Source of the DNA: Corynebacterium sp.
Lineage (GTDB): Bacteria; Actinomycetota; Actinomycetes; Mycobacteriales; Mycobacteriaceae
NCBI RefSeq assembly: GCF_022712275.1
Contig: NZ_JALAGU010000032.1
Span: forward strand, 1 to 64,000
DNA: 64,000 nt
Direction of reading: 5' to 3'
A program made the position numbers and the translations under genes. Of this stretch, positions 14,761-22,149 are shown piece after piece (the stretch's first letter is position 1; every line of letters begins with the position of its first letter). The notes under the pieces were generated by a model. It saw only the letters and a list, made by a program, of their open reading frames with translations. It did not search any database and was not told the origin of the DNA.

Positions 14761-16026
14761 TCAGCCCATGATGCGCGACATGAACGCCGTGGCGTCCCCG
14801 AAGGACTGCGACATCGCGCCACCGTGGTCGGTCGGGTACCAGTGCACCTCGACCTGCTCATTTGAGCCCGCGAACTGGTTGACCCACATCTCGGAGTTCA
14901 GGGCGACACCGATGGGCGAGGGCACATCCAGGTCGAACAGCCCGTGGCCCAGGAACACCGGCTGGTCGTAGCCGTCGGTCGGGGTGGACATGTACGCCCG
15001 CAGTGCCGGCTCCAGTCCGGGCACCGACCGCAGCGGCGCCGAGAAGGCGTTCGCCACATTCACCGTGTCGAGTGCACGGCGGAACTCGCGCAGACAGGTC
15101 GTCTTCGCGGCGGACACCATGCGGCGTCCTTCCTCGGTGAGTACCGCGTCCACATCCAGTTCGGGGTGTGCCTCGCTGAACCCGGCCAGCGTGTACAGCA
15201 GGTACGCGGTCAGGGTGCCGGTGATCGGGAACGGTGGTGTGTCCGGCCCGAGCGCCAGCATGACCTCCTCGATGTAGCCGGGCGCACCGGTGGCGACGGC
15301 CCCGCGGTAGTCCAGGCCGGCTTCGGCACTGCGGGAGGACGCCCCGTGTGCCACATGCAGTGCCGCCCCGCCGCCCTGGGACTGCCCTGCCACGGCCCAC
15401 TTCGTCGACAACTGCGCACCGACCGAGTCGAGCTGCTGGGCGGCGATGACCGAGTCGACCACGCTGACTGCGGTCGCCTCGCCGTTGAAGTAGCTCATCA
15501 GACCCGGCGTCCCCATGCCCGTGTAGTCGGATGCGACGACGGCGTACCCGGCGTCCACCCAGTGGTCGACGAGGTCTCTGTCATTGCGGCTGCCGGCCGA
15601 GGGTGTGCAGTTGTCGCCCATACCGGTCGTGCCGTGCGCCCACGCGACCACCGGCCAACCGCCCTCCGGAGCCTCACCGGTCGGCAGGAACACCACCGCG
15701 GTGGACGCCGCGATCTCACCGTGCTGGTCCACGGTCGAATATACGAAGCGCTGCTGGGTGTCGCCGCCGGAGGGCAGGCGCTGTTCGTCGGCCAGCGGGA
15801 CCTCCTGCAGGGGGACGCCGTACCCGGCCGGTAGATCAGGCAGACTCGCCGGGGACCGGACGTCGAGGCCGGACCAGTCCGGGGTGACGATCGGGGCCAT
15901 CGGCTCCGGCATCGGGGAGCCGGGGATCAGGGGTGCGGCGGTAACGAAGGGAGTGGTGGCGACGGTTGTGGCCAGCACAGTGAGTGCGCTGAGTGCTGCG
16001 AAGGTGACGGCGGGTCGGCGGGGCAT
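14761..16026 (-). CDS. secreted lipase (LIP family), paralogue 2
   Basis: This 421-residue paralogue of the neighbouring lipase has a signal peptide with basic start and hydrophobic core ALSALTVLATTVATTPFVTA. It shares the nucleophile GQSQGGG, the acid region HGLFDLDVPSP and the histidine YPTDHGGAM. Long blocks are identical to paralogue 1, for example LNSEMWVNQFAGSNEQVEVH, so the duplication is not ancient. It is transcribed towards paralogue 1. GTCAGAAGC is repeated in tandem just upstream (about 16046-16070). Confidence 0.88.
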   Translation of the reverse strand: MPRRPAVTFAALSALTVLATTVATTPFVTAAPLIPGSPMPEPMAPIVTPDWSGLDVRSPASLPDLPAGYGVPLQEVPLADEQRLPSGGDTQQRFVYSTVDQHGEIAASTAVVFLPTGEAPEGGWPVVAWAHGTTGMGDNCTPSAGSRNDRDLVDHWVDAGYAVVASDYTGMGTPGLMSYFNGEATAVSVVDSVIAAQQLDSVGAQLSTKWAVAGQSQGGGAALHVAHGASSRSAEAGLDYRGAVATGAPGYIEEVMLALGPDTPPFPITGTLTAYLLYTLAGFSEAHPELDVDAVLTEEGRRMVSAAKTTCLREFRRALDTVNVANAFSAPLRSVPGLEPALRAYMSTPTDGYDQPVFLGHGLFDLDVPSPIGVALNSEMWVNQFAGSNEQVEVHWYPTDHGGAMSQSFGDATAFMSRIMG

Positions 16027-16112
16027 GGGTCTCCTGTCGGAAGAGCGTCAGAAGCGTCAGAAGCGTCAGAATGAGGCTCACCTTAGCCGACGGTTCCCGG
16101 TAAGGGGTCGAT

Positions 16113-18530
16113 TCAGCCCGCGACCGAGGCCTTCTCCGCCAACGTGCGCAGCAGCACCGCCGCGCCCTGCTTGTACAGCGGGTCATTGCCGTTGCCGCAC
16201 TTCGGCGACTGTACACACGACGGGCAGCCGGACTCGCACGCACATGACTCGACCGCCTCCGCCGTCATCCTCATCCATTCGGCGAAGCGGTTGACTCCGG
16301 CCTCGGCGAAGCCCGCGCCACCGGCGTAGCCGTCGTAGACGAAGACGGTGGGAAAGCCGGTGTCGGAGTGCAGCACGGTCGAGACGCCGCCGATGTCCCA
16401 CCGGTCGCAGGTGGCCAGCAGTGGCAGCATCCCGATCGCCGCATGCTCGGCGGCGTGCAGCGTCCCCGGCCAGAGCGGTTCCTCGATGCCCAGGTCGAAG
16501 AGCACGCCCGGATCCACCGTGTATGCCGCCGCCCGGGTGACCAGGCGCTGCGGTGGCACCTCCAGCGGCACGGTCTGCAGCACCTCCCCGTCGGAGGTCC
16601 GACGCTGGTAGCCGGTGACCTGGTGGGTGACCTGCACCTGCACATCGGCCAGCCAGATGCCCGAGGGGGCGGAGTCCGTGCCACCGATCTCCCTGGTCGA
16701 GTAGACCCGGCCCATCCGGATCTCCGTGGTCTCCATCGCGCGGGTGTGCCATGCCGGCGTCTCCGGGTGCACCGCGGCCATCGACCCCTCGAGCGAGAGC
16801 TCGTCGACCACGAAGGACTCGCCCTGGTGGACGTACACCGCCCCGTCATGGACCTCGGAGACCGCCCGGGCAGCATCGACGGTGCCGAGGATCTGGCCGG
16901 AGGTCGTGTCGACGATGAGCACCTGGTCACCGGAGCCACCGCGGATGTTCACACGGGCATGGACACCTGTCGCGGCGTCTACGTCGGCGAAAATGCCCCG
17001 CGGTCTGCGCCGCAGCAGCCCCTGGGCGGTCAGTTGACGGACCACGCCCGTGGCGTCCACGTCCCCGCCGAAGGCGGTCACCTCCCCGTCGGCCAGCGGG
17101 GCCTCCGCCGCGGCGCAGAGCACATGGTCGGCCAGGACATAGGGGTTCGTCGGGTCGAAGACGCTCGCCTCGACCGGATGATCCAACAGGTCGCCGGGGT
17201 GGTGGACGAGGTAGGTGTCCATCGGATTGTCGGAGGCCACCATGACCACCAGGCAGCCCTGTCCGCGGCGTCCGGCACGACCGGCCTGCTGACGGAAACT
17301 TGCGACCGTGCCGGGGAAACCACAGCTCACGACCACATCGAGGCCGCCGACGTCGATGCCGAGCTCCAGCGCACTGGTCGCGGCCATGCCGAGCAGGTCG
17401 CCGTCGTCGAGCCGCTTCTCCAGCACCCGGCGGGCCTCCGGCGTGTAGCCGGCACGGTAGGACGCGATGCGCCGGGCGTCATCGACCCGTCCCAGTCCGG
17501 CGAGGTCGTCCGCGCAGGCCAGGGCGGTGATCTCCGCGCCGCGCCGGGAGCGCACGAAGGTCAGTGTCCGCGCGCCCTCGGCGATGGTGCGCGCCATGAT
17601 CGCCGCCGCCTCGGTCGTCGCCGCCCGGCGCACCGGCGCACCGTGCTCGCCGACGGTGTTCTCCAGGAACCCCGGCTCCCACAGGGCCACGGTGCGTTCA
17701 CCGCGCGGGGAGCCGTCCTCGGTCACCGCCACGGTCGGACGCCCCGTCAGCCGCTGTGCCTGCCCGGCCGGGTCCGCGGTCGTCGCACTGGCCAGGACGA
17801 TGGTCGGACGGGCGCCGGCCCGGTGTGCCAGTCGCAGCAGCCGACGCAGCACCAGGGAGACATGCGCACCGAAGACGCCCCGGTAGACGTGACATTCGTC
17901 GACGATGAGGAAGCGCAGGTTGCGCAGCAGACGCGTCCACCGTTCGTGGTTTCCGAGGATCGAGGCGTGGACCATGTCCGGGTTCGAGATGATGACGCGC
18001 GCCTCTTCCCGGATCAGGCGGCGGGCCTCGGCGGGAGTGTCTCCGTCATAGGTGGCGACCACGGCGTCCTTCATCGCGGGGGAGGACGCGATGAGCCGGG
18101 CGAGGGCCGCGCGCTGGTCCTGGGCCAGGGCCTTCGTCGGCGACAGGTAGAGGCAGGACGCCAGGCGGTCGTGGATCAGCGCATCGGTGACGGCCAGCTG
18201 GTAGCCGAGCGACTTGCCGGACGCCGTGCCCGTCGCGACGACGACATCGGTGCCGTTGCGGGCGTGGTCCGCGGTCGTGATCTGGTGCGACCACGGGCGC
18301 TCGATGCCCTCGTCGACGAGGTGGGCGCGAAGATCCGGGTCGACCCAGTCCGGCCAGTCCACGGGGTCCGACAGGCGGGCGGGTTCGGTGCGCACGTGCG
18401 TGAGGACGGTGTCTGTTTCGCCGTTCTCTTCGCTGTTGCCCGTGTTATTCCTGGTCAGCGGGGCGAGGGCGGCGAGAAGCTCCGCCCCGTAGGACCCGGG
18501 GACGCCGGACGCTGCACCACTGTCTGCCAT
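16113..18530 (-). CDS. DEAH-box helicase with DUF1998-type zinc module (Hrq1/MrfA-like)
   Basis: Helicase motifs are complete: motif I ATGTASGKSLGYQLA, motif II DECHVYRGVFGAHV, motif III SATTADP and motif VI QQAGRAGRRGQ. The C-terminal region carries clustered cysteines CACESGCPSC and KCGNGNDPLY, the zinc-binding pattern of Hrq1/MrfA-type DNA-repair helicases. It matches the actinobacterial helicase of the secretion neighbourhood (Rv3649 in M. tuberculosis). Length is 805 residues. It is divergent from cspA, as in mycobacteria. A role in nucleic-acid repair is a family inference. Confidence 0.92.
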   Translation of the reverse strand: MADSGAASGVPGSYGAELLAALAPLTRNNTGNSEENGETDTVLTHVRTEPARLSDPVDWPDWVDPDLRAHLVDEGIERPWSHQITTADHARNGTDVVVATGTASGKSLGYQLAVTDALIHDRLASCLYLSPTKALAQDQRAALARLIASSPAMKDAVVATYDGDTPAEARRLIREEARVIISNPDMVHASILGNHERWTRLLRNLRFLIVDECHVYRGVFGAHVSLVLRRLLRLAHRAGARPTIVLASATTADPAGQAQRLTGRPTVAVTEDGSPRGERTVALWEPGFLENTVGEHGAPVRRAATTEAAAIMARTIAEGARTLTFVRSRRGAEITALACADDLAGLGRVDDARRIASYRAGYTPEARRVLEKRLDDGDLLGMAATSALELGIDVGGLDVVVSCGFPGTVASFRQQAGRAGRRGQGCLVVMVASDNPMDTYLVHHPGDLLDHPVEASVFDPTNPYVLADHVLCAAAEAPLADGEVTAFGGDVDATGVVRQLTAQGLLRRRPRGIFADVDAATGVHARVNIRGGSGDQVLIVDTTSGQILGTVDAARAVSEVHDGAVYVHQGESFVVDELSLEGSMAAVHPETPAWHTRAMETTEIRMGRVYSTREIGGTDSAPSGIWLADVQVQVTHQVTGYQRRTSDGEVLQTVPLEVPPQRLVTRAAAYTVDPGVLFDLGIEEPLWPGTLHAAEHAAIGMLPLLATCDRWDIGGVSTVLHSDTGFPTVFVYDGYAGGAGFAEAGVNRFAEWMRMTAEAVESCACESGCPSCVQSPKCGNGNDPLYKQGAAVLLRTLAEKASVAG

Positions 18531-18792
18531 GGCTGACCAGTGTAGAGCCTGTCAATTTCGGGGGTGGTGTGGTGGTTGGTGCGCAAACGTGGAACACTGG
18601 TGGGTGGTCACAGTTTCTGTGCGTCGCTTTGCTCGCTGTTCCACCGGTGTTTCGCCGTGTCAGTAGGTGAAACGTTCGCGGGAGTTGTTTTGAATGCGAA
18701 CGGACCTCCACTCCGGTGGTCTATGCATCGGCCCGGCATCTCCGTACAAGAACGTGGGGATGTCGATCACCGAATCTGAAGAAGGTAAGAAC

Positions 18793-18996
18793 ATGGCACA
18801 GGGAACCGTCAAGTGGTTCAACGCTGAAAAGGGCTACGGCTTCATCGCCCCGAACGATGGCGGCGCTGACGTCTTCGTCCACTACTCCGAGATCCAGGGC
18901 AACGGCTTCCGTACCCTCGAGGAGAACCAGCAGGTCGAGTTCGAGATCGGCGAGGGTGCCAAGGGCCCCCAGGCGCAGCAGGTCACCGCTCTCTAA
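18793..18996 (+). CDS. cspA: cold-shock protein
   Basis: The 67-residue single cold-shock domain has RNP1 KGYGFIAPND and RNP2 DVFVHYSEI. It binds single-stranded RNA or DNA. ATG 18793 follows AAGGTAAGAAC. An upstream in-frame ATG at 18694 would add 33 unrelated residues and is rejected. The long untranslated leader (from about 18540, with several small inverted repeats) fits the post-transcriptional control common for these genes. Position beside the helicase matches Rv3649-Rv3648c. Confidence 0.96.
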   Translation: MAQGTVKWFNAEKGYGFIAPNDGGADVFVHYSEIQGNGFRTLEENQQVEFEIGEGAKGPQAQQVTAL

Positions 18997-19071
18997 GTCC
19001 TCCGGGACCGTGCTGCGGGTTCGCCTGCGGGACATATGAGACGCGGTCCTGTCTCTCGACAGAACCACTCA

Positions 19072-19113
19072 GAGCACCGCCTCCACCGGATCACTCCGGT
19101 AGGGGCGGTGTTC
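19072..19113 (+). terminator. cspA terminator
   Basis: GAGCACCGCC (19072-19081) pairs with GGCGGTGTTC (19104-19113, one G-T pair), and an inner stem ACCGGA/TCCGGT (19085-19090, 19095-19100) lies within it. Confidence 0.7.
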
Positions 19114-19131
19114 TGCATGTGCGGGTCCTTC

Positions 19132-19221
19132 GGCAGTGCTCCGTGCACAGCGGCATCCACTCCTGTCGCTTCGGTTCGCTGAGACGACAGGAGGAGATGC
19201 CACGCTGCATGACGGGATGCC
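19132..19221 (+). repeat. 90-bp palindromic repeat, copy 2
   Basis: This copy has the same 90-bp length and ends as copy 1 (GGCAGTGC ... GGGATGCC). The stem arms (GGCATC...CCTGTCG, CGACAGGA...GATGCC) have a few mismatches. It lies downstream of the endonuclease-like gene that copy 3 bounds on the other side. Confidence 0.88.
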
Positions 19222-19293
19222 ACAGTCCGGCATTCCGGTTCATTGTCCCAGGCGCGTCACAGTGCGTGGCACCTTCTCCGTTTTCCGATGCAG

Positions 19294-20451
19294 TTACTCC
19301 AGCACCTCGATGATGCGGTCCCGCAGCGCTGCGACGGCGTCGGCGTCCTTCAGATCCTCCGAGACGACCCTGATGACGCGCCCACCGTCGCGCTGCAGCG
19401 CGGCGAGCACCTTCGAGTCCTTGTCACGTTGGCTGCGCTTGAGGTGATGTTCGCCGTCGTAGAACAGGTGCAGGCCATGGTCCTCCCATCCCAGGTCGGA
19501 GATGGTGAGGAGGTTGCCGTTGTCCTTGAATACCGGGATCTGGCTGCGTAGCCCGGGGGCGAGGTCCGCGACCACCAGCCGCAGCCGGGTCTCCATGGGC
19601 GATTCCGCCCCCAGATCAGTGGCTCCGAGTACACGGGCGGCGAGGTCGGCGTCCACACCACCGGGGACCATCAGGCCGGAGAGTGGGTCGAGTTCCTGGC
19701 GTCCCCGTGCATGATGGAAGGCATCGCTGGACTGCACGCACCGGATGAACTCCGGAGTGAGGTGAGGGCGCACCGAGGTGAGATCGGGGATCCTCCATCG
19801 GGCAGACCGGGCGTCGTCGGGCGTGCTGACCAGGTGCAGCATATGGGACAGCGTGGTTCCGGGATCCGCGATCCGGAGGTGACTGAGATCCCCGGTCACG
19901 TGGCGGACGCCCCTGAGATGCGTAGGAAGATGCCGGGTCGGGTGCACCAGGATGTGCGCCGGAGCGCTGGAGGGGTCGGTGCCGTGGGGTGCGAGAAACT
20001 CCAGGATCTCCTCGTTGACGAAGGAGGTCATCCTGTAGAGGGATGCCGCGCCGAAACCTGTCGCCATGCGCTTCGGATGCCGGAGCAGGTGAGCGATGGT
20101 GAGCTGAAGTGCGGTGATGCGTCGGTCGCGGCGGAAGCCGGAGTCCGTGGTCTCCGGGAGGAGTGCCTCATTACCGACGTAGACGCCACGTTCGGCAGGG
20201 GTGAAGTTGTCGCGCAGCGTCGCGCGGGTGACTCCTTGCTTCGTCAGTTCCTGCCTGGTCATGGGGCGTCGACCGGTGATCACGCTCGGACGGTTCGCAT
20301 GCTTCCACGGGATCTGACGGTGGTACCAGTCTGTGATGCGGCATTCGGATACCGGTATCAACGGGCTGGGCTGTCGTTGCTGTCGTGGTTGCTGTCGTGG
20401 TTGCTGTGTGGTGTCGCGGGACCCCGCCCCGGACTCTCCCCCTGAGTTCAT
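19294..20451 (-). CDS. endonuclease-like protein with AbiEi-type N-terminal and PD-(D/E)XK-like C-terminal region
   Basis: The N-terminal part has the pattern of AbiEi-like antitoxin domains: MTRQELTKQGVTRATLRDNF then ERGVYVGNE, and later ATGFGAASLYRM. The C-terminal part resembles DUF559/Vsr-like nucleases, with SDLGWEDHGLHLFYDGEHHL, then KVLAALQRDGGRVIRVVSEDL. Putative metal ligands are the Asp of SDLGWED and the Asp-Gly-Glu of YDGEHH. Substrate is unknown. I chose ATG 20451 (385 residues); an upstream in-frame start adds 26 residues of low character. A CAACCACGACAG direct repeat makes the QQPRQQPRQQRQ tract. Copies 2 and 3 of the 90-bp repeat flank the gene as direct repeats. Confidence 0.6.
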   Translation of the reverse strand: MNSGGESGAGSRDTTQQPRQQPRQQRQPSPLIPVSECRITDWYHRQIPWKHANRPSVITGRRPMTRQELTKQGVTRATLRDNFTPAERGVYVGNEALLPETTDSGFRRDRRITALQLTIAHLLRHPKRMATGFGAASLYRMTSFVNEEILEFLAPHGTDPSSAPAHILVHPTRHLPTHLRGVRHVTGDLSHLRIADPGTTLSHMLHLVSTPDDARSARWRIPDLTSVRPHLTPEFIRCVQSSDAFHHARGRQELDPLSGLMVPGGVDADLAARVLGATDLGAESPMETRLRLVVADLAPGLRSQIPVFKDNGNLLTISDLGWEDHGLHLFYDGEHHLKRSQRDKDSKVLAALQRDGGRVIRVVSEDLKDADAVAALRDRIIEVLE

Positions 20452-20512
20452 GGTGACATTCAACAGGATTCCGGTGGTTCTGTCACTGAAACAGGACGAT
20501 CGATGACGCAGT

Positions 20513-20602
20513 GGCAGTGCTACGTGCACAGCGGCAGCTCCTTATGTCGCTTCCTCCTGCTCAGGCGACAGTAGGAGATGCCACGCTGCACGACGGGATG
20601 CC
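20513..20602 (+). repeat. 90-bp palindromic repeat, copy 3
   Basis: This is the most diverged stem but has the same 90-bp length and end sequences. It replaces the 3' part of a secreted-hydrolase gene read on the minus strand, and with copy 2 it brackets the endonuclease-like gene. Confidence 0.85.
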
Positions 20603-20787
20603 GGCGGGGAGCGGCGCGAAGGCGTGGTGGTGGATGTCAGCGGGGAGGGCGCGGCGACGAAGGGGTCGCCGAAGGTGACGGTACTGCCGGGGGCAGCGTG
20701 GGCGGCAGGGGCGGTGAACAGGGCGAACGCCACGGCGACGGCCAAGGTCAGGGAGGTCGGTGAACTGCGGAAATGTCGGGTGGTCAT
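20542..20787 (-). pseudogene. truncated GDSL/SGNH-type secreted hydrolase
   Basis: ATG 20787 opens a good signal peptide (hydrophobic SLTLAVAVAFALFTAPAAHA) and then APGSTVTFGDPFVAAPSPL. This resembles the block I GDS motif of secreted corynebacterial SGNH hydrolases, but with Pro where the catalytic Ser should be. After about 61 residues the frame enters the 90-bp repeat, whose sequence supplies a nonsense tail (RAAWHLLLS...) and the stop. The remaining catalytic domain is absent. The gene is therefore an N-terminal stub cut by the repeat. Confidence 0.55.
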
Positions 20788-20870
20788 GCCCGGGTCACCG
20801 TCCGGCGGCGGCACTTGTCTTCTGTCGGAGGATAACTGAGATTCCCGGTACTGTGCAGGTCAGAGGCAGA

Positions 20871-21230
20871 TCAGGCGCCGGCTGCGGTCCCCGACTGGGA
20901 GGCGACGACGTCGGTCATGTGTCCCACCGTCCAGTCGAACAGTGCGTGCACCGGCGGCAGGGCGGAGCGTCCCAGCGGGGTGAGGCGGTAGACGACACGC
21001 GGCGGGATTTCTGCGTAGGCGGTGCGCTCGACCAGGCCGTCGGCGGTGAGGACGCCGAGCCGCTGGGTGAGGACCTTGTCGGAGATACCGTCGACGCTTG
21101 TCTTCAGCTCACCGAAGCGTTGGTCGTCATCCTCGAGGGCGAGCAGGATGAGCATGTTCCACCGGTCGCCGACGGTGGCGAAAAGGGTGCGGCTGGGGCA
21201 GTCGCGGGCGGCAGGATTCCATGCGGTCAT
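20871..21230 (-). CDS. HxlR-family transcriptional regulator
   Basis: The 119-residue winged-helix protein has the HxlR pattern: an N-terminal cysteine (ARDCPSR), then VGDRWNMLILLAL, RFGELKTSVDGISDKVLTQR and YRLTPLGR. HxlR proteins often sense redox or reactive electrophiles through that cysteine. ATG 21230 is used; in-frame starts further up run into the divergent promoter. It is divergent from an NAD(P)-binding oxidoreductase gene, the usual partner and target. A palindrome at 21277-21299 is the likely operator. Confidence 0.85.
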   Translation of the reverse strand: MTAWNPAARDCPSRTLFATVGDRWNMLILLALEDDDQRFGELKTSVDGISDKVLTQRLGVLTADGLVERTAYAEIPPRVVYRLTPLGRSALPPVHALFDWTVGHMTDVVASQSGTAAGA

Positions 21231-21276
21231 GAGGGGAACTCTACACCTGAACTGCAGAAGAGACGAATTTTGGTAA

Positions 21277-21299
21277 GACACTTTACATTGGTAAGTGTC
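21277..21299. promoter_or_regulatory. candidate HxlR operator
   Basis: GACACTT (21277-21283) and AAGTGTC (21293-21299) form a 23-bp palindrome between the divergent genes. TTGGTAAG also occurs twice as a direct repeat around it (about 21270 and 21288). No binding data are known to me. Confidence 0.5.
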
Positions 21300-21372
21300 A
21301 GGCGTACGGTCAGTTCCGGAACGACAGAAATACGCGATCAACACGCACTCATCATCATCGGAGGTAACACCC

Positions 21373-22014
21373 ATGAGCACCATCACCGTCTACGGATCCA
21401 CCGGCATGGTCGGTTCGGCCATCACTGCAGAGGCGGCGTCCCGCGGATTCACCGTCACCGGCGTCACCCGGAAGAGCCCGACGGACGTGAAGGACGCCGT
21501 CGCGGGCGTCACCTACGCCACCGGCGAGGTCACGGACGCCGCAGACGTCGTCGCCAAGGCCACCGCCACCGACAACCTCGTGATCTCCGTCCCCGGCGCC
21601 CGTGACGGCAGCTCCGTGCAGCCGATCATCGACGCCCACGCCGCCCTGATCCCGGCGCTGGCCGAGGCGAAGGTCACCGCCCGTATCTTCATCGTCGGCG
21701 GTGCCGGCGCCACCGAAACCCCCGACGGCACGCTGCTCAAGGACACCCCGGACTTCCCGGCCGCCTACAAGGCCGAGGCCGACAGTTTCGCCGAGATCCT
21801 CGGCCTCTGGCGCACCGCCCCGGAGAGCCTGGACTGGACCATGCTCGCCCCGGCGCCGGAGATCGCCCCGGGTGAGGCGTCCGCGTCCTACACCCTCGGT
21901 GACGACCAGCCGGCCGGCGACTTCGTGAGTGCCGGCACCTTCGCGAAGGCCGCCGTCGACGAGCTCGAGGCCCCGGCCCACCGCCGTGTCCGTTTCACCG
22001 TGGCGAACGCCTGA
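21373..22014 (+). CDS. NAD(P)-binding protein (NmrA/SDR-like)
   Basis: The 213-residue Rossmann-fold protein has the nucleotide-binding motif YGSTGMVGSAI at the N terminus and FIVGGAGATET mid-protein. It belongs to the atypical short-chain-dehydrogenase group often paired with HxlR or MarR regulators. ATG 21373 follows GGAGG at good distance. An enzymatic substrate cannot be named. It is probably controlled by the divergent HxlR protein. Confidence 0.8.
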   Translation: MSTITVYGSTGMVGSAITAEAASRGFTVTGVTRKSPTDVKDAVAGVTYATGEVTDAADVVAKATATDNLVISVPGARDGSSVQPIIDAHAALIPALAEAKVTARIFIVGGAGATETPDGTLLKDTPDFPAAYKAEADSFAEILGLWRTAPESLDWTMLAPAPEIAPGEASASYTLGDDQPAGDFVSAGTFAKAAVDELEAPAHRRVRFTVANA

Positions 22015-22149
22015 GGACGGGTCCGCGCAAGGCTCTGAGGCGCCGCCTGCGACACCCCTGTCCGCCGAGGGAATCACACCCCTGTCCGAAGCGCCGTGTA
22101 TGGTCGCTGGTCGAGAGAGGTTTCGAAGTATGAAGGTAGGGCGGACCGG

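Noticed and set aside
18694..18792. N-terminal extension of the cold-shock protein from an upstream ATG
   Set aside because: The family starts at MAQGTVKWF, and the extra 33 residues look like untranslated leader. A proper ribosome-binding site lies before 18793.
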